From: Rhizobium bangladeshense
Lineage (GTDB): Bacteria; Pseudomonadota; Alphaproteobacteria; Rhizobiales; Rhizobiaceae
Length of the DNA stretch: 64,000 bases
Assembly: GCF_017357245.1 (NCBI RefSeq)
Contig: NZ_CP071613.1
Span: 124,001-188,000, forward strand
Reading direction: 5' to 3'
Part shown: piece by piece, positions 8,237-15,336 of the stretch
Position numbering within the stretch: position 1 is the stretch's first letter
Layout of the letters: each line of letters starts with the position of its first letter
The notes under the pieces: generated by a model
Database searches by the model: none
The model's input: the letters and a program-made list of their open reading frames with translations, nothing else
What the model was told of the DNA's origin: nothing
Position numbers and translations under genes: made by a program

Positions 8237-8461
8237 ATGAAGTTCATCAACATTCTTACGCTCATCCTCGTCATCGTAGGCGGGCTGAACTGGGGGCTGG
8301 TCGGACTGTTTAGCTTTGACCTCGTGGCGGCCATCTTCGGGGCTGGCTCGGGGCTCGCCCGGATCGTTTACATCCTGGTGGGGCTCTCGGCTGCCTGGCA
8401 GATCATCCCGCTATTTTCTGCAACGGGCTCCGGCGAGCTTGCTGCTGGCCGGAACCGATAG
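8237..8461 (+). CDS. DUF378 small membrane protein
   Basis: 74 residues with two predicted membrane helices (INILTLILVIVGGLNWGLVG and ARIVYILVGLSAAWQIIPLF). The motif GGLNWGLVGLF is the signature of DUF378 (YuzA-like). CTGGAG precedes the ATG. It is probably co-transcribed with the FAS1 gene and followed by a strong hairpin. The function of the family is not known. Confidence 0.92.
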   Translation: MKFINILTLILVIVGGLNWGLVGLFSFDLVAAIFGAGSGLARIVYILVGLSAAWQIIPLFSATGSGELAAGRNR

Positions 8462-8467
8462 GACCTT

Positions 8468-8504
8468 CGGAGGGACCCGCCTATCTCGTCGGCGGTTCCC
8501 TCCG
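8468..8504. terminator. Hairpin between convergent DUF378 and NRAMP-like genes
   Basis: CGGAGGGA then CGCC-type arms (8468-8481) pair with 8491-8504 over 13 base pairs with one internal mismatch and a nine-base loop. It is followed by TCTTGT, a weak U-tract. Its position between convergent genes suggests a terminator working in both directions. Confidence 0.6.
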
Positions 8505-8543
8505 TCTTGTGCCGGATGGACATGCGGCTGGCTTTGAGCCGGC

Positions 8544-9824
8544 TCAGAACAGGAACATGCCGACGGTGCTCAGGCCCATGACGAGCGCCGTGAAGCCGCT
8601 GATGTAGACCATCCAGCGCGGCGCCTTGAGTTCTCCCATGATGGCCGGGTTTCTGGCCATCATGACCATCAGGACGATGATGGGAGTCGCCAGAACACCG
8701 TTGACGACCGCGCTCCAGAACAGGGCCCGTACCGGGTCGAGGCCCATCATTGTGACCGCAACGCTCCCGAGGGTGGCGACAACGATGGTGGCGTAGAAAG
8801 CTTTCGCTTCCTTCAGCTTCTTGTCCAGACCTTCCGGCCAACCGAAGCTCTCGGCAACGGCGTAGGCAGCAGAACCCGCGAGGACCGGCACCGCCAGCAG
8901 CCCTGTGCCGATGACGCCTGCCGCAAATACCGCGAATGCGAATTCCCCCGCCACCGGCTTCAGGGCTTCCGCCGCCTGGGCCGACGTCTCGATCTTGTCG
9001 ATGCCGTTCACGTGGAGCGTCACCGCGGCCGCAACGATGATGCAGAGCGCCACGAGATTGGAGAAGCCCATGCCGACAAGCGTGTCCATCCGAATGCGGC
9101 CGAGTTCAGGCTGCGCGATCTCGGGGTTCCGCCGCAGGCGGGCGAGCTTTCGGCGTCTCAGTTCCTCGACCTCCTCCCCGGCCTGCCAGAAGAAAAGATA
9201 TGGACTGATCGTCGTGCCGAGGATTGCGACGAAGGCGGTGAAGTGGTCCCCGGTGAATTCGAATTTTGGCATAAGGATACCGCTCATCGCCTCGCCCCAC
9301 GGGACCCCGACGACGAGAACGACGGCGACATAGGCGAAGAGCGACAAGGTCAGCCACTTCAGGACGGACACGTAGGCGGGGTATGGGACAAAGACCTGGA
9401 TGATCGCGCAGAGAATGCCGAACAGGAGAGCGTACACGACCTCGGGGCCGCCGACGAGCAGCCGGAGCGCGGCTCCCATCGCAGCGAGATCGGCCCCGAT
9501 GTTGATGAAGTTAGCAATGAACAGCAGGGCCATCGCGCCATAGGCGAAGTGCCGATGGTAGTGGAGCTTCAGGTTCTTGGCGAGGCCTTTGCCTGACACC
9601 GCGCCGATGCCCGCGCTCAATCCTTGGACCGCGCTCATCATCGGGTAGCTGAAGATCATGGTCCAGCCGAGAGTGTAGCCGAACTGGGCACCGACCTGGC
9701 TGTAGGTGGCAATCCCACTTGGATCGTCGTCCGCCGCACCTGTCACCAGACCGGGACCGAGAGCCTTTAGTAAACTGGGGCCATCCTGCCGCGATGACTG
9801 GAGACGAGGTGACGAAGCGTCCAT
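8544..9824 (-). CDS. NRAMP-family divalent metal transporter-like protein
   Basis: 426 residues with about eleven hydrophobic helices. Helix 1 has GAADDDPSGIATYSQ in the place of the NRAMP DPGN metal motif. Helix 6, where manganese and iron NRAMPs carry a Met and His (MPHN type), reads LGTTISPYLFFWQAGEE instead. This is typical of a divergent bacterial NRAMP-related branch, so transport of Mn/Fe should not be assumed; Mg or another substrate is possible. The ATG at 9824 is chosen; a GTG at 9836 is also in frame. It stands alone, convergent to the FAS1-DUF378 pair. Confidence 0.85.
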   Translation of the reverse strand: MDASSPRLQSSRQDGPSLLKALGPGLVTGAADDDPSGIATYSQVGAQFGYTLGWTMIFSYPMMSAVQGLSAGIGAVSGKGLAKNLKLHYHRHFAYGAMALLFIANFINIGADLAAMGAALRLLVGGPEVVYALLFGILCAIIQVFVPYPAYVSVLKWLTLSLFAYVAVVLVVGVPWGEAMSGILMPKFEFTGDHFTAFVAILGTTISPYLFFWQAGEEVEELRRRKLARLRRNPEIAQPELGRIRMDTLVGMGFSNLVALCIIVAAAVTLHVNGIDKIETSAQAAEALKPVAGEFAFAVFAAGVIGTGLLAVPVLAGSAAYAVAESFGWPEGLDKKLKEAKAFYATIVVATLGSVAVTMMGLDPVRALFWSAVVNGVLATPIIVLMVMMARNPAIMGELKAPRWMVYISGFTALVMGLSTVGMFLF

Positions 9825-9836
9825 TGCCGTGTTCAC

Positions 9837-10487
9837 TATTTCGGATGCAGCAACAATGCTCTAGAGGGTGATTGGGTTCCGAGCGCCCGCGTTGGACGAT
9901 CGTTAACGAAAGCGCGCTGGTGTACCGACCAACACGAGCACGAGCCTTTCGCCCGCCCCTGCATTGACCGACACTGTTGATGCCGTGCGGCACGGCCTCG
10001 GCCCGAGCGATGTCGCGTTGGCCATGAGACTTCGAAAAGTGGCTCGGACTGCGTCCAAGGATTCGGTGGACGTGCATGGTAGCTCGAGCGGTACAGCGCC
10101 TGAGTCGCCTATGCCGCGTTCAAATTACTCTGTTCAGTGAATTGGGGCAGATCAGGGCATGCGACCTTCCCCGGCCCTGGCGACGATGCGACCCATGTCT
10201 CCCTGCCGGGACGAGGTTCGAGCGGATGATGCCGGCCTATGAGTGCGAAACCGATTCCGCACATTGTCCGCTTCAGGTCAAAAATGCCTTTGCGGCACCT
10301 TCAGACTTCCCAATTCGGGTTAGATCACGTCGACACACGCAGGGTACTAAGAATCCGTTTTCCGAGATTCCAAGCCTCGAAGTTACCAGTCCGCTTCCGG
10401 CCGCAAACCGGTGGTTCCTTAACACTGAGGCCAACGACTGTTGCTGGCGCAATCTTCTAAAGGTGAGAAGCCCGCTTGAAGCAAGCA
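9837..10487. other. 650-bp region without a recognised gene
   Basis: Open frames here (e.g. 10076-10558 plus) have no signal, domain or convincing start and look like GC-bias artefacts. The only candidate signal is a RpoE2/EcfG-like pair on the minus strand, GGAAC (9880-9876) and CATT (9858-9855) with 17 bases between, upstream of the NRAMP-like gene; the consensus second element is CGTT, so this is weak. Confidence 0.4.
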
Positions 10488-10799
10488 CTATATTCGCATT
10501 GTCGGCGGAGCTACCTTCCGTCGTTCACCCATTCCCTGCGGAACGAGCGACAGAGTAGCGATACCCGCCTCGTCGGCCGCCCGCAGAAGCACTTCGCGGA
10601 ACTGTTCTGGGGCAATTTTGCCGGTGATGGCGTCGACGCAAGCTTTAACGGCAGCCATGTATTCCTCGCCGTCATCGCACGGCCAGTCATTCATCAGGAG
10701 GCGTGCCGCATCGCCCAATGTCCACACGATCTTGCGAGATTTCGTACCTCGCAAAGCAAACCCGACAGGCGTGAATGCTGATGATGTATTCCAGCACAT
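10488..10799 (-). CDS. DUF982 protein
   Basis: 103 residues. The core GTKSRKIVWTLGDAARLLMN, DWPCDDGEEYMAAVKACVDA, ITGKIAPEQFREVLLRAADE matches the rhizobial DUF982 family: small proteins, often several copies per genome, with a DWP motif and a final Ala-rich helix. The C-terminal 25 residues extend past the usual end. The ATG at 10799 follows a GAGGGGT sequence; an in-frame start at 10838 is less likely. Function unknown. Confidence 0.82.
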   Translation of the reverse strand: MCWNTSSAFTPVGFALRGTKSRKIVWTLGDAARLLMNDWPCDDGEEYMAAVKACVDAITGKIAPEQFREVLLRAADEAGIATLSLVPQGMGERRKVAPPTMRI

Positions 10800-10949
10800 T
10801 GTACCCAACCCCTCAACGCACGGATACTGCAGTCCCATCGTTCAATGTACGCGCGTATTTAGAAATTTGGAATTGAAATCTTTGGATGGACGCTGCTTAA
10901 ACGAGAGCATTCGCAATGAAGAAGACAGGGGCGCTCCGAACCTTGTCAG

Positions 10950-11174
10950 AGCGCCCTTCGCTGCGGCGTCAAGCGTTGCTCCGGTGGATCCATTCCGGCT
11001 TTTGCTAACTACCGGCGCGGCCTCTCCCGGACTAAGCTTTGTCAGGGCGAGTCCGTCCTTCGGCCTCAGGTATTTGGCTTTGAACAGAAGCATAGCTCCC
11101 GGCGCGACATAAGAGATCCGTCCCCAGTCTGGCGATTGATTGGGAGGTGCAGTTGAAAACGGATCCCGCTGCAT
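10950..11174 (-). pseudogene. Possible remnant of an aminoglycoside-adenylyltransferase-like nucleotidyltransferase
   Basis: The reading frame contains ISYVAPGAMLLFKAKYLRPK, which resembles the C-terminal region of small nucleotidyltransferases (APEIxLLFKAKxxRPKDexDF). The Asp/Phe that should follow are replaced by unrelated sequence, and no nucleotidyltransferase active-site (GSxxxG...DxD) is found upstream. It is most likely a decayed end of such a gene; the match is short. The rest of 10800-11293 shows nothing recognisable. Confidence 0.3.
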
Positions 11175-11293
11175 GCCCGTGTACCTCCCGAGCATCATGT
11201 CCACGCGCCAGCATCGTGCAGCTGGGCAGCTCCCTAGAACCTCGATTAACTTCGGTCTGCTGTTGCTGATCGTGAGGGCGCAGGCAGCGGCAT

Positions 11294-12196
11294 CTAGCTG
11301 ACGATTTCGACGCAGAAGTCAATAAAGGCGCGAACCTTGGCCGGCACATGATGGCGGGAGGTGTAGAAGCAGTGCAGCGGAAAGGTCTCATCTGGCCAAT
11401 CCGGATAGAGATCGACCAACTCACCGCAGTCGAGATAAGTCTTCATGCCGAGCGAGAAGACTTGCGCAATGCCGATCCCCGCGAGACAGGTGGCAAGCGC
11501 CGTGCCGGCATCATTGACGAGGACACGGCCACGAGTTTCGATCGGCACCACCTTCTCTCCGCGCCGCAACTCCCATTCGAAAGGCCTGCCCGTCAAGGGG
11601 TCCTGATACTGGATGCAGGTATGATCGGCCAGGTCGGCAGGCAGCTTCGGCGTGCCGTGTCGTGCAAGATAGGACGGCGCGGCAACCGTAATCACCCTCG
11701 TGCGAAAAAGCTGCCGGGCAATCAGCGAGCTCTTCGCCGGGATTTCGCCAAAGCGCACCGCCACATCCATCCCGTCGGCGACGAGATCGCCGATCTCGTT
11801 CCTTGTCACCACCTCGATCTGAACATCGGGATAGCGGTCGAGAAAGGTGCCGAGCTTCGGCCCGAGGATCAGCCGCGAAAAATAGGGATCGACATTGATC
11901 CGCAGCCTCCCACGCACCGTGTGCGTCGTCCCGGCCGCATAGGCAGCTGCTTCTTCGATGCCGCCAAGTAGCGGCACGACCTGTTCATAGAAACGTGTGC
12001 CGTCATCGGTGAGCCTCAGGGAACGGGTCGTCCGGTCGAGCAGGCGTACGCCGATGCGGCTCTCAAGTCGCGCCACCGCCCGACTGACTCCAGAAGCTGT
12101 CAGCCCCAACGCCTCGCCTGCCCGCGCAAAACTGCCGCTCTCAACGACGGCGGCCAGCACGCTGACCCCATTCAGCAATCGTCCGTCGAACATCAT
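11294..12196 (-). CDS. LysR-family transcriptional regulator
   Basis: 300 residues, full length. N-terminal winged HTH (LNGVSVLAAVVESGSFARAG, EALGLTASGVSRAVARLESR) and a type 2 periplasmic-binding-like effector domain (GRLRINVDPYFSRLILGPKL; IQYQDPLTGRPFEWEL), the layout of the CrgA/AaeR-like subfamily. It is divergent from an NmrA-like NAD(P)-binding protein, with a dyad 14-38 bases upstream of its ATG, and therefore probably controls that gene and itself. Ligand unknown. Confidence 0.93.
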   Translation of the reverse strand: MMFDGRLLNGVSVLAAVVESGSFARAGEALGLTASGVSRAVARLESRIGVRLLDRTTRSLRLTDDGTRFYEQVVPLLGGIEEAAAYAAGTTHTVRGRLRINVDPYFSRLILGPKLGTFLDRYPDVQIEVVTRNEIGDLVADGMDVAVRFGEIPAKSSLIARQLFRTRVITVAAPSYLARHGTPKLPADLADHTCIQYQDPLTGRPFEWELRRGEKVVPIETRGRVLVNDAGTALATCLAGIGIAQVFSLGMKTYLDCGELVDLYPDWPDETFPLHCFYTSRHHVPAKVRAFIDFCVEIVS

Positions 12197-12209
12197 CCGG
12201 TTCCTGATA

Positions 12210-12234
12210 TTTTGTCATGAATTATCTGACAAAA
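12210..12234. promoter_or_regulatory. LysR-type operator dyad
   Basis: TTTTGTCA (12210-12217) and TGACAAAA (12227-12234) are perfect inverted arms nine bases apart, in the 115-bp space between the divergent lysR and nmrA-like genes. The form suits the T-N11-A type of LysR box. Confidence 0.65.
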
Positions 12235-12311
12235 GGGCAATTCAGTCAAAGGCGGCTTTGGCGCATCTTTCATTCATCGCGGCGCAGGCCGCTGCCAAAA
12301 GGAGTCCGAGA

Positions 12312-13175
12312 ATGTTTGCAGTGACTGGTATAACAGGTCAGGTCGGCGCCGTGGTCGGCGCGAAATTGATGGATCAGGGACTGGCCGTCCGTGCAGTCCT
12401 GCGCAATGCGGAGAAAGCAGGCGCCTGGCGGGATCGCGGTGCGAGAATCGCCATTGCGCAAATGACAGACGCATCGTCCCTCGCCCTCGCCTTCGAAGGC
12501 GCCGAGGGCGTCTTCCTGCTTCTGCCGCCAAGCTTCGATCCTGCGCCGGGTTTCCCGGAGGTAAAGGCAACCATCGAAGCACTGAAGACGGCGCTCACAA
12601 AGGCATTGCCGAAGAAGGTGGTCTGCCTGTCGACGATCGGCGCTCAGGCAAAGGAGGAGAACCTGCTGAGCCAGCTCGGCCTTGTCGAGCAGGCTCTGTC
12701 GACACTTCCGATGCCGGTCGCCTTCCTGCGCGCCGGCTGGTTCATGGAGAATTCAGCCTGGGACATCGCGCCTGCAAGGGAGAGCGGCATCATGCCAAGT
12801 TTCCTGCAGCCGCTCACCAAACCCGTGCCGATGGTTTGCGTGCGCGATGTCGGCGCCGTTGCGGCTGAAATGCTGCAGGAGGATTGGACCGGTCAACGCA
12901 TCGTCGAGCTTGAGGGCCCTTTCCGCATCACGCCGCTGCAGATGGCGGAGGCCTTCTCTGCCGTGCTCGGCAAGACGGTCCGTGCTGAGCCCGTTCCAAG
13001 AGAGACATGGGAAGCGCTATTTTTGGGCCAGGGCATGCAGAACCCCCGACCCCGTATGCGCATGCTTGACGGCTTCAACGAAGGCTGGATCGAGTTCGAA
13101 GGCGGCGAGGCCCGATCGCGCAAGGGTACAACGACCTTTCAGACGGCTATCCGCAAACTGGTTGAACGCGGTTGA
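12312..13175 (+). CDS. NmrA-like NAD(P)-binding protein
   Basis: 287 residues. The dinucleotide-binding loop is FAVTGITGQVGAVVGAKLMD (GxxGxxG type), followed by LAVRAVLRNAEKAGAWRDRG, ARIAIAQMTDASSLALAFEG and GVFLLLPPSF, typical of NmrA/QorB-type atypical short-chain dehydrogenases. The catalytic YxxxK of classical SDRs is not seen, so it may be a redox sensor or a quinone reductase. The ATG at 12312 is preceded by AAAAGGAG. It is divergent from and probably controlled by the LysR gene. Confidence 0.88.
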   Translation: MFAVTGITGQVGAVVGAKLMDQGLAVRAVLRNAEKAGAWRDRGARIAIAQMTDASSLALAFEGAEGVFLLLPPSFDPAPGFPEVKATIEALKTALTKALPKKVVCLSTIGAQAKEENLLSQLGLVEQALSTLPMPVAFLRAGWFMENSAWDIAPARESGIMPSFLQPLTKPVPMVCVRDVGAVAAEMLQEDWTGQRIVELEGPFRITPLQMAEAFSAVLGKTVRAEPVPRETWEALFLGQGMQNPRPRMRMLDGFNEGWIEFEGGEARSRKGTTTFQTAIRKLVERG

Positions 13176-13187
13176 TGAAAAAGGCCA

Positions 13188-13349
13188 TGGCGGCTTCAGA
13201 AATCCCACAGCGCCAGACCATCGTCTTCCTGGCATCGCAGGCTGCGAGCCATGGCCGAGGCAGAGGTGGTCGGTTAGCGCCTTCGGCGAGGCCGGTCGGC
13301 CATGGCGGGCAAGATAGTCCGGCGAGGCGGCGAGAATACGCCGATAGGC
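13188..13349 (-). pseudogene. Remnant of a LysR effector domain
   Basis: The frame gives AYRRILAASPDYLARHGRPA, SPKALTDHLCLGHG, then QPAMPGRRW. This is the central part of a LysR substrate-binding domain (RRILxASPxYLxxHGxPxxPxDLxxHxCL). No HTH, start or downstream half is present within the 209 bases between the nmrA-like gene and the cyclase gene, so it is a gene fragment. Confidence 0.65.
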
Positions 13350-13384
13350 GTGAGCGAACGAATCGGGATTGTCCCCGCCCGCTG

Positions 13385-15091
13385 TCACGCCTCCGGCAGG
13401 CCAGCCTTTCGAAAGCCGTCGACAAAGTGGTCTCGTACGGATGCATCGCGCAGCGGCTGGGAGCTGATCCAATGACCGATCGTGAAATGAGGGTGGGCGA
13501 TCAGGAACAATTCTGCTTCTCGCCGCGCCTCCTCATGGTGGCCCAACTGCGCAAGCGCAGCAGCCAGGAATTTGCGTGAGTTGGTACGATACGTGTCTTT
13601 CTTGCGGAGTGTAGCGGCTGCCGCCTCATAGTTACGCGCAGCGTATTGCGCCTGCCCAAGATGACAAAGATACCAGCAGGCTGGATAGGGATTGAGCCGC
13701 AGAGCTTTTTCGATCTGCGCCAGTCCGTCGGCAATCCTGCCGTCCAGCACGGACATGTCAGACATGGCAGCCCAGGTGTCGGCGTGGTTGGGGTCCAGCT
13801 CCAGGGCCTTGGCAAAGGCGGCCTCCGATTCCTCCCATCGCCGCTCATAAGCCAAGATGGTCCCTAGAACGTAGCGGCAGCCGGCATCGTTGGGATCCAG
13901 GTCGACCGCCTTCTGCGCTGATGTCACCGCCATCCGGCGGTTAGGATCTTCGGGCTCGCCGAAATGAGTCCAGGCTAGCCAACGGTTATAGGCGAGCAGA
14001 CCGAGCGCCTCGGCATAGGATGGCTCGAGCTTGACCGCGCGCTGGAGCAGCATATAGGCCTCACGCTCGGTTTGCGGGGATTCTTCCGTCAGCAGGCGGG
14101 CGCGCACACACAGGTCGTAGGCCTCAAAGTTCTTCGGCCGATTGCGCGGCGACGGAATGGTCAGCCGGCCGACGAGAGCTTCAACAATCTTGGCGTTGAC
14201 CTCATCCTGCAACTCGAAAACATCTTCCACCGTCCTGTCAAACCGTTCGGCCCACAAGTGCTGGCCGCCAAGCGTGTCGACCAATTGGGCATTGATGCGG
14301 ACACGGCCCATCGCGCGTCTGGCACTCCCCTCGAGGACGTAGCGGACGCCGAGTTCCTGGGCGACGAGCCGTACGTCGACCGGCTTGCCCTTGTAGCCGT
14401 ACACGGAATTACGCGCGATGACGAACAGGCCAGCCGTGCGGGAAAGGTCGGTGATCAGGTCTTCAGTCAAGCCGTCGACGAAAGGCTCGTCCGCTTCATT
14501 CCCACTCATATTCGTGAACGGCAATACAGCGATCGAGGGATTTTCCGGCAGCGGCAATATGCTCTGCAGCGCATCCGGCCAATGCCACACGTGGACTGGG
14601 CGGGTCAGGTTCTTCAGGTAGCGTTCGCCTGCATCGAAGAACTGCTCGGCGATCTTGCCGACGATCTCGCCGTGAACGCTGGCAGAAATGCAGATACCTC
14701 CTGGCGCGGCCTGCGTCTCGAGGCGCGCCGCGACATTGACCCCATCGCCGAGGACGTCCGAAGCCTCGTCAATGACATCTCCGAGATTGACGCCCACGCG
14801 TAAAAGCAGGCGCCGGTCTCCGGAAGCCTCAACGGCAGAGGTGCCCCGTTGCATTTCCAACGCTGCTGCGACCGCGTCCACCGCGCTGCCGAATTCGATC
14901 AGGAAGCCGTCGCCCACGACCTTGAAGATGCGACCATTGTGACGCATCACAGCCGGCTCGATAACGCCAGAACGGAGTTCCCTGAGGTTATCAAGCGTTG
15001 CGGCTTCATCAGCCTCCATCAGGCGTGAATATCCCACCACATCGGCAACGACGATGGCGGCAAGGCGACGCTGAAGAGAATGGTTCGTCAT
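13385..15091 (-). CDS. Class III adenylate/guanylate cyclase with TolB-like and TPR domains
   Basis: 568 residues. Residues 8-170 are a class III cyclase domain with both metal aspartates (AIVVADVVGYSRLM; VVGDGFLIEF) and the Asn/Arg pair in LGDGVNVAARLE. Residues ~180-300 are a TolB/FlgO-like segment (NPSIAVLPFTNMSGNEADEP; YVLEGSARRAMGRVRINAQL), and the rest is a TPR array (AEALGLLAYNRWLAWTHFGE; FAKALELDPNHADTWAAMSD). No membrane helix. This architecture is expanded in Rhizobiales. It probably makes cAMP in response to an unknown signal bound by the TPR part. It lies 245 bp downstream of the pseudokinase gene and seems to have its own promoter. Confidence 0.93.
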   Translation of the reverse strand: MTNHSLQRRLAAIVVADVVGYSRLMEADEAATLDNLRELRSGVIEPAVMRHNGRIFKVVGDGFLIEFGSAVDAVAAALEMQRGTSAVEASGDRRLLLRVGVNLGDVIDEASDVLGDGVNVAARLETQAAPGGICISASVHGEIVGKIAEQFFDAGERYLKNLTRPVHVWHWPDALQSILPLPENPSIAVLPFTNMSGNEADEPFVDGLTEDLITDLSRTAGLFVIARNSVYGYKGKPVDVRLVAQELGVRYVLEGSARRAMGRVRINAQLVDTLGGQHLWAERFDRTVEDVFELQDEVNAKIVEALVGRLTIPSPRNRPKNFEAYDLCVRARLLTEESPQTEREAYMLLQRAVKLEPSYAEALGLLAYNRWLAWTHFGEPEDPNRRMAVTSAQKAVDLDPNDAGCRYVLGTILAYERRWEESEAAFAKALELDPNHADTWAAMSDMSVLDGRIADGLAQIEKALRLNPYPACWYLCHLGQAQYAARNYEAAAATLRKKDTYRTNSRKFLAAALAQLGHHEEARREAELFLIAHPHFTIGHWISSQPLRDASVRDHFVDGFRKAGLPEA

Positions 15092-15269
15092 TTGAGGACA
15101 AGCCCAACGACCGAGTTCCCAAGTTATTGTTCAAGCGCGGGTGAGTCAACAAAAGCTAAGAGGTACCGCCCAGGCGACCTCCACCTCCATCAAGCCGATA
15201 CTGCCCAAACGAACCGGCCCTTCAAAGGCACTCCATCGCTGGGAGTCCATGGCGGAGCGGTATCCTCCT

Positions 15270-15291
15270 CTTTTCCCCGGCGGGGGAAAAG
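15270..15291. repeat. Intergenic hairpin upstream of the cyclase gene
   Basis: CTTTTCCCC (15270-15278) pairs perfectly with GGGGAAAAG (15283-15291) around a four-base loop. It lies 46 bases after the pseudokinase stop on the minus strand and could end the caspase-serpin operon. There is no U-tract, so it may instead be a degenerate rhizobial intergenic repeat. Confidence 0.4.
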
Positions 15292-15336
15292 GTGGGGCAC
15301 ACAGCTCACCCTGTTCAGTGCCCACCCTTCCGCCCC

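Noticed and set aside
10076..10558. 160-codon plus-strand frame in the 9.8-10.5 kb gap
   Set aside because: No ribosome site, no domain, Cys-rich odd composition.
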